Origin: Lagopus muta
Taxonomy: Eukaryota; Chordata; Aves; Galliformes; Phasianidae
NCBI RefSeq assembly: GCF_023343835.1
Contig: NC_064437.1
Coordinates: 24,465,001 to 24,529,000 of the forward strand
Reading direction: 5' to 3'
DNA: 64,000 nucleotides
Shown here: one piece after another, positions 19,601-31,165 of the stretch
Layout: the number at the start of each line of letters is the position of its first letter
How positions within the stretch are numbered: position 1 is the first letter of the stretch
Position numbers and translations under genes: made by a program
Notes under the pieces: generated by a model
What the model was told of the DNA's origin: nothing
Databases searched by the model: none
What the model saw: the letters and a program-made list of their open reading frames with translations, nothing else

Positions 19601-22600
19601 CTAGAAACATGAACATTTTCATTTCCAGGAAGACTTAACCTTCCTAGCTCTTCAAACAAGTAACACTCCCCAAATCAACTCCATCTTTCTGTGCCAAACA
19701 GTATGAAGTGGAAAAATCACTCATAGCCAATTGCCTCTCCATCCCAACAACACACAGCAAAGCAGACACAAAAGAGGAGCAAACTAGAAGAATCATACAC
19801 TCAGCACTTCTGGAAGAAATGCACAGAATGTCAGATTTGCCAGCTCAATCCACTAACACAGCAGCATGAGCAACACTGCCAGAAAACAAAGAGAGTGCCT
19901 ACAAAGCACACTTCTGCAAGCTGTGCTCACTGCTGCAGGCACACCACATAAACAAGGATCTTATTTTGGAGGTGTCAGATTGAGGATCCAGAGGTGCACC
20001 CAGGGCTTTGAAACTGCAGTAAGGATGTGGATGAAGAATAATGTGAAAGCAGAAAGAAAGGGGGATGCAGAGCCACTATCAAGGGCTCTTCGACAGGCAA
20101 ATTGTCCAGCAGATCCCTGCTGAAGTTTCAGTACAAGGAGCCCGCAACACAGAAGCTCAGAGGGTTATCTTTCAAGCCCTGAATAAAAGCTGATAAACAT
20201 AGAGACTTGCAATCAGTGTGGTTACAAAGCAAGAGAAACACCCCTACCCAATTTCTTAGAATCATCCTTGCTGTTTTCAATTGCTTATAACTGCAAACCA
20301 TTCCCGAAGGCAGGAACTTTCCACACACCTGTTTCCTGACCTAGGTGGAGAGTTTTGTTTTCAGACACATCAGCAACTAGGCCAGATCTTCAGAAATCAC
20401 GTTTGGCACAAATACTTGTTTTTTCCCCTCACCTACATAACTAACCATCTAAATAGATGGACTAAAGGTTACACAGCAATGAAGAATACAGCCCAGATCC
20501 CCACCGTGCCTGACCTGTTTCTTATTTCTACAGATTCAAAACAAATATGCTCCAGGTGTCCTACCACTCTATAGAAATGGTTTATAGCCACCCAAGGCAT
20601 ACATCAACAGCATTTAAGTAGCTTGCTACACAGCTGGTAAGAATAAAGAGGAAAAAGACTGGGTTAACGAGGAGCATCTTGCAGTACCAGCTCTTCCAAT
20701 TCTGCTCATTGGAACAGGAACTATGAGGACACAACAAAAAACCTTATCTGCCAGCACTGGTTTATGTGGGCTACTGGGAACACCACAGTCTCTTTTTCTA
20801 GGTGCAGAAAGCCAGAGCAAAGTTACAAATGAGCCAACACACTCTTCCAGCTGAGGTGGCAGAAGCTGCATTGTGGTATTGGAAGCATGCTGCTCCAGAA
20901 ACATAAAAAGTGATTTAGACACTATGAGTAAAATCAGCTCTCTCTACAATTAATAGAAATTGTTAAGTAGGAAACACCAAATTAAGCTTGGCCATGCAAC
21001 TTTCATCCTCCCTCCGCGCACACGCGCATGATTCATCTGTTACGGGACCAAGCAAGGTTGCACACACACCTCCTGCCTTGCCCTGTGCACAAGACAAACA
21101 ACAACTGAGGCAGGCCTGCACCACAGCTGTGACTATCCTGAGAAGGCACCTCTTGTTTTTTTTATTATCTGGAATTTTAGAACTCAAAGTAACCCCAGCA
21201 CAAGTCATCTGACTGTCACAGCAACGCTACAATCTGCATAACTCAGCCACTGACATCAGTTTTCAACGGCTATGAGTCATTTTCTGGGTGCCCAGATGGG
21301 CATGCAGGCCTGATTTTTCAGAAACACTAAGAATGCAGCTTTGCCCGAAAGCAAACGACTTATGCAGCACTTGCAAAACAAAACCCAACCAACCCAACAC
21401 TCAGTATCTTAAGCTTGGCCAGCAAGCAACACAGCAAACAAAATCAGTGGTCACTTCCTAAGTTTTGTTCTTAATCCCTTTGTGCTTTGTTTTCATTTGC
21501 AAAACAAGATTATTTCAGCATATTGAAAAAAGAAAACAAAACAGTGCAGCACCTGATTCCTCAGATTCTACTGTTTATTAGTTTAGTCCAAGCACAAGTA
21601 AAATATTCTCTGCTAGAAACACAGCTTGGATAGCACCGTGCAAAGTCACTGACACGTTGAGAAGTGACCATAAGTAACAACAGCCACCTAAAATCAAAAT
21701 TGCCTTATCCAGTCATTTTATTTATCCCATATATGGGTTACTTAAGACTAAAAGCTAGAAATAGGAAGAACAGAGGGAGAATTTGGGCTCCTCTCCTTTC
21801 AGAAGTGTAGTAATAACAGGTTTCATACCTAGGAAGAACTGTTTGAAGATGTGTTTATAATTACTCTGGAGCTTTGAACAGATCAAATGAGCAATTCAGC
21901 TACCTGGTGTTACAGAGGAACAAGGAAACCAACTCCCAGGAGCTCTCAGAAGTGTTCTTGCTATGATTTCTGTAATAATTTAACCAGGCTTTACTGTACA
22001 TTTTACTTTAGAGACCTGAAGACAAGAGAACCTTCTAAATCTCAGACACATTAAACATCTACCATGTTATTCTTGCACAATCCACTGTTTAAAGAGTTAC
22101 CTTAACAAGTAAAACTGTATTGACAATGAAAAACAGAACGGGAAAAAAGATCACATTGCTCAATTCTAGATACTGGTTTATCAAATTTTAAATAAACGTA
22201 AGCACAGAGTCAACTCACAAATATCTTCAGCTCTGAAGTGCTCAAAAATGAAAGACCTAAAAATCACAGTCAGAGCTTCCACAGGCTGTCAGCACACTGC
22301 AGCAAAGAACTTTGGCAACTGAAATTAATAAGTCACATCCACGACTGTTGATCACATCTTGGTGAGGCTGCACTCCTCCAAATTTGTTGGAACCACCCAG
22401 AGGACATCTGCCTCCTGCTCTGGAGGAATAAGGCATCGAGGTTCACGAGCCGGCTGCCATGCTAAGAACCAGCTCCAGTACTGCTTCAAAAGGAGGGAAG
22501 GTCACTTTCTCCATGTTCCTAGGGCACTGCACTCCCCTCCTAACCTTACCTATTTTCTTTTTCTGCTGTCGGCCTGCTGATTCGGTTATCGTTTCTTTCT

Positions 22601-25600
22601 TCTTTTCCACTGCAAAATGCAAAGAAAGATGTTCCATCACTTGTGCACAGACACTGACCCCCCTCCTTCCACACAAGAAAACAATTTTATTCCCTTTAGA
22701 GAACAGAGACACAAAAGGAAGTTATAACTACGAACACGTTCAGAACTAACAAGTTATTAACCACTCCAGGCTGACCAGGTGCAAACTGAACATTGAAAAT
22801 CCAAAAAAATCTTTCCCAAAGCTTGGATGAGATATAGGAATGTTTCAAAGAGTCAATTTTAAACTCTGCTGAGAACACATTGTTAACCAAGCAGCCCGAG
22901 GACAATTTTAGCTCAAATGACCACTGCTGATTTGTCATTAGTAGTAGACAGTACTTTTGATTCAGCAAGTCTAATGAAAAGGGCTTTGTGGCAAGCTCTG
23001 CACCCGATTATCTGCAGTGGGAAGCAGAACACAGGAAAGCTTGTGTTCTCTGCCTGCCTGTGAAGAAGGGGTGTAATTCTCAGGGGAAACGCCATCCAAG
23101 CAGTCAGCCAGAGCATCCCCATTCCTTTTCAATTAGTACTGAAGCAGTTCCAGTCCTCTAAAGCAAGAGCCTAAGCTCACAGTTAATAAAACCCCAAGTC
23201 AGACGCTCACCAAACAAATCCAAACAACCAACACTGCATTAAAAAAAAAAAAAACCTAAGACCAGCATAGCAAACTTCCAATATAGAGAGTGTGCTGCTC
23301 ATCTGAAAGTGCTCTTCTGGAAACAGCCAGAGCAGCTTTTCCAAGAGACTGGTCTTGAGGTAAGACCTACAACAAGAGCACTAGAAGCGAGGATGATAAA
23401 GCACACAACAGTGCTTTCTTACCCTAAATACATACGTCTACTGTATTTTCCACCAAGCAGACTTGACTCCTGTAAGCTCACACAATCAGCTTTAAAGAGC
23501 TGAGCACCAGAACTCTTCTCTCACATCAGTACCAGCTCAGCATGGATGTTAGATCACAGAATCTTTAGAGCTGGGAGGGACTACTGAGGGTCACCTGGTC
23601 CAAATCCCCTGCAATGAACAGGGACACCTCAGACATACTCTAGTGTGGATTTTAAAGCTCAGGTAAAATGAAAACAGCCTTCCAAGTAATAAAAAGGTGT
23701 GCTGTGTTGGCTTCTGAAGTGCTAGTAATCTGCAATTCAGCCACATACAACTGCCAGGAAATCCATGCTAGCCTAAACAAGGTGTCACATATCATCTACA
23801 ACACATCTGTTGTAAGACAGCTGCTTTTCCAAAGAATAAGTACATCTACAATGAGCAAGATAGAAGGGCACAAGCCAGGAAAGCCTGTTCAGAGGGAATG
23901 CTTGGAGAGAGGTGCCAGACGACCATACATCTGTGCTCACAAAGAGCATCTCGCTCCTGCTGGGATACCCCAATCAGCCCAACCCAACCCTAGCCCACAT
24001 AATCCCACAGTCTGGCAAACGCTGGCTTTTCAGGGCTATCTGCTCTTTCCAGCTGTAACCAAGGGGCACCTCCAGATCCCAGCTTCGCTCCAAGTAGTGC
24101 TATTGGACCTTATGTCAGCCCTGACAGGCCCTACAGCCTACCATTCCTTATGGCTTGCACAGGACAAATAACTGTCAGGCAGCCTCACAAGGCTGTCTGC
24201 AGGAATACGGATAACACTTCCATCCATACCCTGCAGACCAGAAACACTTACTGCAAATTTACTGCTACATTTATCCCAGGACACCTGCTATCATTTCTTC
24301 ATCAGTCTCCAATAATGCCGTGTCTCTCAACAGAAACAAGAGAATGAGAAGAGATGAAACTAAGGATTACAAGTAAGAGTGCTGCTCAAGCAAACTACTC
24401 AGCCCATTTGTTTTGGCAAACTGTTAGGATTGCTAGTACTCCCACAGGAGAACTTAAAGATCTCTCATGTGTTTTTTCCTGTTTCAGATGTGTTGGACAA
24501 CAGTTGAAAGGTGTGGCTCAAGAGCTCTACAAATTGCCTGTAAGCCATCAGGTCAGCCAGCTGTCCTCAGCACAGGAGGAAAACAGATCAAGCCTTAAAT
24601 TTTAGTAACTCCTCATTATGCTGTTCTTTTTTAGGGGGGAGGGTGGCTGGTGATTTAGGAGAATAGAGGGAGCATCAAACAAGGAGATTAGAAACTAACA
24701 GAGATGCATGAACTTTCCCTTCAGATTATAACCTAGATATCAGGACAGCTATTAAAAAACTGCACTAACACCTTACAGAAATCATTATACTGCAGAGATT
24801 AAGCCAAGCTAACAGCCTTTGAGTTCTACTCTTCAGTTTTCAGCTGGGTTTCAATTACTTCTAAAACTTGCCTTCTGTGGCTAATTCTGCCCAACTCATC
24901 TTTATCAGCCAAACAGGATTGGAGTGGGCACAGATGCAATCCCCAACTGACACTGCCAAGATGACAACAGCCCCTAAGTTTAGGAGCCAAGACACAAGGA
25001 TGACTAACTTTCACTTTCCAGCTCATCTTGCCCATAGGAAGGCTAGACTGGAAAGAACATGGTTTAATAATAATATTTTCTCTTGCTTTCCAGAAGCACT
25101 GATATCATGGTGAAAAAATGTGAAGATTAACAGCAGCTCAGGTTCAACCCCCACATCACCACATATTGTCTCTTACTGCTGGAAGCTGCACAGAGAATAC
25201 ACAATGAGGTTTGAACACGTAGCTCCATTTCTCCTCTGCTCCTTGATGTCTGATACAGACAGGTCCATTGAAACACTCCATACACAAACATACCTTCTCA
25301 CAACTTCTTATTTAACATCTGACATGTATCTTCTGACAGCTCGCTCTCTGCTCCCTTCTCCAACCCTTCTCTAATCTATCCTTGTCTAATCCTTCCCAGA
25401 CCTCTCGAAGTTACCTGGGACAGTTTTCTTCTATCCAGTTTTATTTTTGTTTCCAGTTTATAACAGTATATTTTCATATCAGCTGACAGCTTGGATTCTT
25501 CTATCATAACTCTATCCTTACTCATTTCCCATGCTTAATCATCACTTTTTAGGTATTATGCTTTACCTCTCAGGGTATTCTTTCAAACTATTCTTACTAC

Positions 25601-28173
25601 ATATCTCAAATCCTTCATCCTCCTTGAAAAACAGAAACTACATCCCTGAATTTACTTCAGGGAACTAAAGGAATACAAATATATACACACACAAGCTACT
25701 CATGCTCAGAAGCTGAATCCAGTACTGATCCCCCTCCTGTCTTCCAAGAAAAGCAGAGTGGATGGCATAAAATTGAAGCCTTTCTACCAGCCTCAATTCA
25801 CAAAAAAGACAAAAATTAAGAACAGAGATAAGCCCTTTCCATACCAGTTTAGGTAATTTATTGTAATGCTATAATGGAACGATAATAGCAGGGAGGCAAA
25901 GTCTTTGTCTACAGCAAAGGCCAAACGCAGCAGCCAGAGATGCAAAAATGAAGATCTGCTTACCTCAGCTAAGCAGGGATCTCCTGCCCTCACCTCCACT
26001 GCCAACCCTTAAATGAGGGCTGGGAAGGGGTGGATCATGGCTCTACCCCTTCCATCACTCAGGTTCATTGCACACACCTGAGCTCCCCTGGGTTGGCCTC
26101 AGATTTTTTTTTGGGAGGGCCTCAGAAATTCAGATCCTTTCTGTCCCTTAGAAGAAAATGTTGCAGAAATATCTCAGAGCACAAACTCTGCTCATTTTTA
26201 CATGTGCCAAAGCAAGCTACAAGAAGAACAGCGTTCTCTCTAATATCTGAAAAATACTTACATTTTTTGCTCTGTTTTTCCACTTCAGCCTTTAATCTCT
26301 TGTATTTGTCTGTTCGGTATACCAGCACCCAGGTTATACCTGAAACAAATAACCAGCACATATCTGGGTAAGTAAAGATCTCTTGTGATAAATAAAGATA
26401 CGAGTTTGCAAACGTGTGTGCAGAAAATACATTGTGCCTACAAAACCACGTTATAATACAACAAAGGTACCACAAATCATGATCAAACCAGTCATGCCAC
26501 AAGTGCTGAGTGTTCAGAGGTTTCTGAACTGCTTAAACTGAGCTCTTACGTAAGGCTCTTGGTCCCCTTTTTTGGGGGGGGGGAGGGGAGAAGATGGAGG
26601 AGGGGCTTTGGTTTGACAACAGTGCTGTGCTACTGAGTCCCTGGGATCACCAGCTGCAGAGAAGGGAGCCATATGGACACTCTGGAAAGTCACATCGCTC
26701 TCTCCTGAAAAAGACAATGAGGTGAACACCAGCTAAGCCCAACACAGTACAGGACTCCTGGAAAGCAAATGCCATATTCAGCATGGGATTCCCTTCTGAA
26801 TTTCCCCAGAAATAAGGTCTTGAAGCCCTAGGACATGAAGAGATTTAGGCTGGACATTAGGAAATACTACTTTTTTGAAAGAGTGGTCAGGCACTGGAAT
26901 GGGCTGCACAGGGAGGTGGTGGAGTCAGCCACCCTGGAGGTATTCAAGGAATGTTTGGATTTTGTGCTGAGGGATGTGGTTTAGCGAGTACTGTTGGTGG
27001 CAGGTGGATGGTTGGACTGGGTGATCTTGAAGGTCTTTTCCAACCTTGGTGATTCTATGATTCTGCAATTTTGGAGTTGTATAATCAAAGAATATTAGGA
27101 TGTTATAATAACAAAATAAACAAGAGAGTTAGGCAAAATATACTATGATAACAAAAAAGAATAAATAGAAGGCTTACCCTTATCTTGGGCTCACCCACAA
27201 AACACTAGTAGAGGCGACCTCCAGAAGAGATCCTTCCCCACTGGTAGTCAGCTCTTAAATAGGTCTAGAAGAGGTGCAACCAGGCTCCACCCCCTTCCAG
27301 CAGCACAGGTAAATTGCCTTCACCTGTGCTCCTCTGGCTGACTCATTGCTTGCCTCAGGTGAGCGATCAGAGGTTCAGGCCGTGACTCAGCAGTTCCCAT
27401 ACAGGAGTATAGCTCAGGCCCAGGGAAAGGGAGCAGCATCTGATTTGGAATGCCTCAAAAAGCATTTATTCAACCAGACCTTAACAATCTGTGCCTGTTT
27501 TTTCACCCTGACATTTAACAACCCCAAATGCAGACAATCTAAGTCTTCCTCATTGCAAGTTCAGTCAATTTCTTTGTATCTGTTTAGTAACAGCTACAAA
27601 AAAGAACCATATAATCACTCCGGTTAGAAAAGACCTTTGAGACCATCAAGTCCAACTGCAAGACACCAATATCCTCTTTATTTAGAGCAATACACTGAAA
27701 ACTGTTATTATCTCCTTCCTTCTAAAATAAAAGGCCCATTCCCTCCACCATGCTCTGCCAGACAGTTTTATTCAGGTGTTACCCACCGCCACCCCCTGGA
27801 GTCCCAAAGCCCACCTGTACCATCAACAGCCCCGAGTGGCTCTGACTAAGCGATCCCTCTTTCACCCCTCCCTCTTCTGCTTTCCCTTCCTCCACGTCTC
27901 TTCCAAACAAACCCCATCCTGCCAATCCTTCCTGCCTCCCCGCGCTCAGAGTCACGGGGAAGGGAAGGCAGCCCCCTGACAACCACCCCCAGTCCATCCT
28001 GAACGGCACCAGCAGGCCAGGCCCGGCTCCGCGGCCTACTCCTGCGCAGGGCCCAGCCGGGGTAGGCCTCACCGCAGCGCGCCCGGTGCTGGACAGCACT
28101 CACCCTCAGCCAGCAGAGCGGTACAGACGGAAATGAATACGATAAGAAGGGTATCGGCGAACATGGTGCTCAT
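10543..28173 (-). CDS. TMCO1: TMCO1, transmembrane and coiled-coil domain protein 1 (complete, 7 exons)
   Basis: TMCO1 is a small ER membrane protein of the Oxa1/EMC3/GET1 superfamily. It is described as a calcium-load-activated leak channel and as a subunit of the multipass translocon that inserts polytopic proteins. Coding exons in transcript order are 28104-28173, 26262-26339, 22550-22609, 19510-19556, 18873-18940, 15633-15777 and 10543-10641. They total 567 nt and 188 aa, the length of the usual human form. The order is an N-terminal helix (about residues 5-30), a charged coiled coil rich in K/E (about 32-88), a helix at about 91-110, and a third at about 135-155 ([14 protein letters not shown]). 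The C-terminal tail ends PPPQAGKFS. All seven exons match the mammalian protein nearly residue for residue with intact phases. It is divergent from UCK2 and transcribed from a CpG promoter. Confidence 0.97.
10642..15632. other. TMCO1: TMCO1 intron 6
   Basis: About 5 kb with no conserved coding sequence or clear CR1 copy. It contains a 19-base poly(A) run at 11772-11790 and smaller A-runs near 14900 and 15241. A 136-codon plus-strand open frame at 11341-11751 resembles nothing I recognise. Confidence 0.6.
11772..11790 (+). repeat. Poly(A) tract
   Basis: An uninterrupted run of A residues in TMCO1 intron 6. No gene-like sequence or target-site duplication is visible beside it, so there is no support for a processed pseudogene. 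Confidence 0.8.
15633..15777 (-). CDS. TMCO1: TMCO1 coding exon 6
   Basis: Encodes [32 protein letters not shown] and [16 protein letters not shown]: the lumenal/membrane segment and third helix. Acceptor TTTTTCAG, donor GTGAGTAC. Confidence 0.96.
18873..18940 (-). CDS. TMCO1: TMCO1 coding exon 5
   Basis: Encodes [20 protein letters not shown], then NS: the second transmembrane helix. Acceptor ACTTACAG, donor GTAAGTAT. Confidence 0.95.
18941..22549. other. TMCO1: TMCO1 introns 4 and 3 (flanking exon 4)
   Basis: The two introns on either side of the 47-base exon 4. They are unique-looking, A/T-leaning sequence with no repeat or additional gene that I can support. Confidence 0.5.
19510..19556 (-). 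CDS. TMCO1: TMCO1 coding exon 4
   Basis: A 47-base exon encoding [16 protein letters not shown]. Acceptor CCTTCTAG, donor GTAAGAAA. Confidence 0.95.
22550..22609 (-). CDS. TMCO1: TMCO1 coding exon 3
   Basis: Encodes [20 protein letters not shown], coiled-coil region. Acceptor TTTTGCAG, donor GTAAGG. Confidence 0.95.
22610..26261. other. TMCO1: TMCO1 intron 2
   Basis: A 3.65-kb intron. Apart from a CR1 tail near 23.55-23.65 kb it holds no recognisable coding sequence. Pyrimidine-rich stretches occur at 25.2-25.6 kb. Confidence 0.5.
23552..23645 (-). repeat. CR1 3' end fragment
   Basis: TCACAGAATCTTTAGAGCTGG, then GGGACTACTGAGGGTCACC and CAATGAACAGGGACACC. This is the reverse complement of a CR1 3' tail, in TMCO1 intron 2. 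Confidence 0.75.
26262..26339 (-). CDS. TMCO1: TMCO1 coding exon 2
   Basis: Encodes [20 protein letters not shown], then EKQSKK: the end of helix 1 and the start of the coiled coil. Acceptor GTTTCAG, donor GTAAGTAT. Confidence 0.95.
26812..27066 (+). repeat. CR1 3' fragment
   Basis: Plus-orientation CR1 3' end in TMCO1 intron 1. It shows AGGCTGGACATTAGGAAATA, GAGTGGTCAGGCACTGGAAT, the GGTGATCTTGAAGGTC block and the terminal GATTCTATGATTCTG repeat. Confidence 0.9.
27603..27685 (-). repeat. CR1 3' end fragment, second subfamily type
   Basis: AACCATATAATCACTCCGG, then AAAAGACCTTTGAGACCATC and AAGTCCAACTGCAAGACACC. It resembles the reverse complement of an older CR1 subfamily tail. Limits approximate. 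Confidence 0.7.
28104..28173 (-). CDS. TMCO1: TMCO1 coding exon 1
   Basis: ATG at 28171-28173 with G at -3. Encodes [20 protein letters not shown], then LAE and part of Gly. Donor GTGAGTGC. A second ATG (Met4) follows at once. Confidence 0.95.
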
Positions 28174-28179
28174 GGCGCC

Positions 28180-28390
28180 ACCGGCCCCACCGCCGCGCTC
28201 CCGGAAGCAGGCCCTGTCACCCGGAAGCTACTGAAGACAGCGTCGCCTAGCAACGGCCGGAAGCGAAAGTGTAAGCCCCGCACTTCCGGCTTGCTGACGC
28301 TAGCCAATCAGCTCGGCGCTGGGAGAAGGGCGGCAGGAAGTGAGGGGGCGGGGAAAGCGCGAGCAGACCCTTCTCTGATTGGAGGAGCCG
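28180..28390. promoter_or_regulatory. TMCO1: TMCO1 promoter with ETS, RFX X-box and CCAAT motifs
   Basis: Within 210 bases of the TMCO1 ATG there are four ETS-type cores (CCGGAAG at 28201, 28221 and 28257; CTTCCGG at 28283). There is a perfect X-box-like GTCGCC-T-AGCAAC at 28242-28254, and two CCAAT boxes (28304-28308 and, inverted, 28378-28382). A GC box GGGCGG follows at 28402. The region is CpG-rich and lacks a TATA box. The motifs are seen; factor binding is inferred. Confidence 0.7.
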
Positions 28391-28526
28391 GCTGTCAATG
28401 TGGGCGGGGCCCCACCCCTGGCAGTTGGGATAGAGGAGTGGGCATTGCCGCAGTGTTGTGGTGCTGGGGAGTGGAGTTGGTCTGGTTGTCTGCTGCGGGC
28501 TCTGGAGTTCTGCCAGGCTGTTGCAG

Positions 28527-28532
28527 AATAAA
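28527..28532 (+). terminator. Plus-strand AATAAA just upstream of the TMCO1 promoter
   Basis: A canonical poly(A) hexamer on the strand opposite TMCO1, about 350 bases from its start codon and just outside the CpG region. It could end short upstream antisense transcripts. Confidence 0.35.
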
Positions 28533-28651
28533 GTATATATAACATAATATAATACTTCCCAATAATCTATTGTCGGCTCTTTGTTGGGATGGCCTTTGTG
28601 CACCTTGAGTCCTAAGTGCTGGAGCCACAGGGCTGGAAGAAAGGAAGCAGG

Positions 28652-28811
28652 CCTTGCATTTCAGTGCCTGTGTGCAGTGTCTGCAGATGGTGCTTGCATT
28701 TCAGTGCCTGTGTGCAGTATCTGCAGATGGAGCCTTGCATTTCAGAGCCTGTGTGCAGTGTCTGCAGATGGAGCCTTGCATTTCAGAGCCTGTGTGCAGT
28801 ATTTGCAGGTG
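28652..28811 (+). repeat. Minisatellite, about 4 copies of a 40-41-bp unit
   Basis: The unit begins CTTGCATTTCAG and continues with a GCCTGTGTGCAGT block and TGCAG(A)TGG. Copies start at 28653, 28693, 28734 and 28775, spaced 40, 41 and 41 bases, with a slightly diverged end near 28811. Copies differ by only a few substitutions. The unit is not a multiple of three and open frames through it are incidental. Confidence 0.92.
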
Positions 28812-30470
28812 GGATGAGGCTCAGACCACTAACCGGACAGGGAAGTGATGGCAAGGATCCAGCAGGCTAATTGACTTTTATTGGGGCTACACCTGTAGTG
28901 ACAGAAGGAGACCAAATCCACAGGCTATGCTAGGATGAGGAGACCTGGAAAGCTGACAAGGAAGCAGGGAGCGGCAGGTCCGTGTCTCCTTGTGTAACAC
29001 TGGGCTTGCCAGCAGTAATCAGTGCCCCATGGGGTTACGTGCATGAAGTGAAATATAAAATAAGGGAGGTAAAAAGCTCTGCCATTGCCCACAAGTTAAA
29101 CACTTCCCAGAAAGATAGTGGCAAAGTGGTAGTTCAGTGGAAGCAACAAAGTGATAAATGAAGGATGTGAGATCAGGCAGCAAACAAACTTTCTGCAGCC
29201 TGATGACATCCACAAGCAAAGCAACACTAAAGCCACAAGTGTGCAGGTGTCTGTGGTGGCTCTGGTGTCACTACAGCTTCCTGCTCAGTGAGAGCCATCA
29301 GAGCACCGTGGGTGACACTAATATGTGGGTGAAGGACAGATGAGGAGCTGGGAGAAGTTTGATTTCATCTAACGAGCCTGGGATGTAAGCAAATGAAAAA
29401 TGTTTTCCTAATACATGGCTCTGGATGTACAAGGTAAGGGCCCATCCAACCTATAAACGTTCTGGATGCAGCAGGGGTGGCATTTCTGCAGGTAACCCTC
29501 ATATCCATGCTGGAAGAAGACATGTCCAAACAGACTTTGTGTACTGAAGTCTCCAGGCTGAAACCAAACAGAAGATTGGATAGTTTTGCAGGCTGTCAGT
29601 GACTGGCACTGCTCAGGAAGAGCAATGTAATCTTCTCGGGTGCTTTCCTATGAAAACTGCTGTGAAGTTAACTAAGACTAGAATCTGATTCACTTCTACT
29701 TTACTGCTCTGACCTGTTTCTGAAGGAGCTGTTAATCTGATTATTGCATGTTCTCTTTTTGTTCTGTATATTGGAGCCTTCAATATCACCCACTTGCACC
29801 CCATCACAAGATTTTTACTTATTTTACCTTCTACAAGTGCACCCTGCCACAAGGGGAATGATGATGCGATGCCACAATAGGCATCCTGCAGAGCACCCGT
29901 GGTCTGAAATGCCCTCAGCACAGTAGAGATTCTGATCTGTCCCCAAAAAAGGGCAAGAGAGAGGCTGGCAGCAGTGAGGGAGGAGAACCCAGTAACACGG
30001 AGGTAACTGCACACCAAAGGGGCTTTGCCATTCCGGTACATGTACATTGATCTGGGGGTAGGAATGATGAGCTTGGAACAGCTCTTGGTGATGTGCAGGA
30101 AGCGTGCTCGCAATTGGTGCTTGGAAATTGGCATGGAGCCATGGGAACCCACTGGAATTTGTCCTCGCAGGAAGCTTCCATCCACATTTAGCACTTCCTG
30201 CCCTGGCACTGCCACACAGTGCCATGCTCCCAAGTGACAGGCTGCGCTCTGCGCAGGGAGAATTGGGAGCAGGGACAGAGGGCTGCACCTTCCCTGGAGA
30301 TCTCCTTCTCATCCTTGTGGTGAGGGCTGGCATCCCATCTGGCAAACATCTCCACAGTGTTGTAGTAAAGTGGAAGAAGCTACAAACCTCACATCTGCGA
30401 GCAGGATGGGGAGGAATCTCAGCACGTCACTTAGGACATCTGTGTCCCGAAGAGGGATCAGCTCTATCAA
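28812..30470. other. TMCO1-UCK2 intergenic sequence
   Basis: No conserved gene recognised. The minus strand carries two overlapping open frames (206 codons at 29613-30233 and 173 codons at 29824-30345) that resemble nothing I know and lack obvious domain features. Confidence 0.45.
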
Positions 30471-30477
30471 AAACTGG

Positions 30478-30713
30478 GAGATGGTTTTAAACTAAAAAGG
30501 GGAAATGTAGATTAGATGTTAGGGGAAAAATTTTCACTCAGAGGAGGGTAAGGCGCTGGCTGCCCAGAGCTGTGGGTGCCCCATCCCTAGAGGTGACCCA
30601 GGCCATGGATGGGCCCTGGGCAGCTGAGCTGGGGAGCAGCCAGCCCACAGCAGGAGTGGGGCTGGGGAGTTTTGGGGTCCCTTCCAACCCAACCATACTG
30701 TGATTCTATGAAA
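30478..30713 (+). repeat. CR1 3' fragment
   Basis: Shows the CR1 3' order: GGTTTTAAACTAAAAAGGGG, GATTAGATGTTAGGGG, a CTGCCCAGAGCTGTGGGTGC block, the GGGTCCCTTCCAACCCAACC block and CTGTGATTCTATGA at the end. Plus orientation. Confidence 0.9.
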
Positions 30714-30719
30714 GACTTT

Positions 30720-30960
30720 CTATATGGGAGCTTTCCCAGTGTGCTTTTTTAAAATCCTGGATGGTGGAGAGTCCCTGCTTTCCCAAAACAATCTAGTCTG
30801 ATACTTCTTTCTCACACTTACTTAGAAAATACCCTTGAATATCTACTCTGAATTGTCCCTGTTGCAATCTGAGCTGGAAACGCTCTGTTCCAGTCCTTGT
30901 GGGTAGCAGAAATGTTTTCCCTGCTGTTCACAATGCCCTTTTGCAAGTGGTCCCCCCACC
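30720..30960 (-). repeat. Possible old CR1/L2-like antisense fragment
   Basis: Stretches such as GAATTGTCCCTGTTGCAATCT and TCTGTTCCAGTCCTTGTGGG resemble the reverse complement of ancient CR1/L2-type elements. Divergence is high and I cannot exclude unique sequence. Confidence 0.3.
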
Positions 30961-31087
30961 CATCTCATCCCCAGACCAACAAACACAACTCCCATGGTCC
31001 TTTCTGTAAAGCCAAACCTCTGACCATTCCCTGAGGTTCCATCCTTCTGTCTGGCCTCATCTTTCCCTGCCGTGGGCTGGCTGCCAC

Positions 31088-31165
31088 CAGCTCAGGCTGC
31101 CCAAGGGCCCCATCCAACCCGCCCTTGGATACCTGCAGGGACGGGGCACCGATAGACCTGGGCAG
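31088..31165 (-). repeat. Short CR1 fragment
   Basis: GGGCCCCATCCAACCCGCCC, then TTGGATACCTGCAGGGACGG and ACCTGGGCAGC match the reverse complement of the CR1 region just before its tail. Very short. Confidence 0.55.

Noticed and set aside
10642-26261. Possible intronic snoRNA or miRNA within TMCO1
   Set aside because: Scattered TGATGA and CTGA boxes occur but none with convincing paired C/D spacing and terminal stem. A folding and conservation scan would be needed.
28581-28870. Plus-strand open frames through the minisatellite giving Cys-rich repeats
   Set aside because: The unit is 40-41 bases, so three different frames show the same repeat. No conserved protein results.
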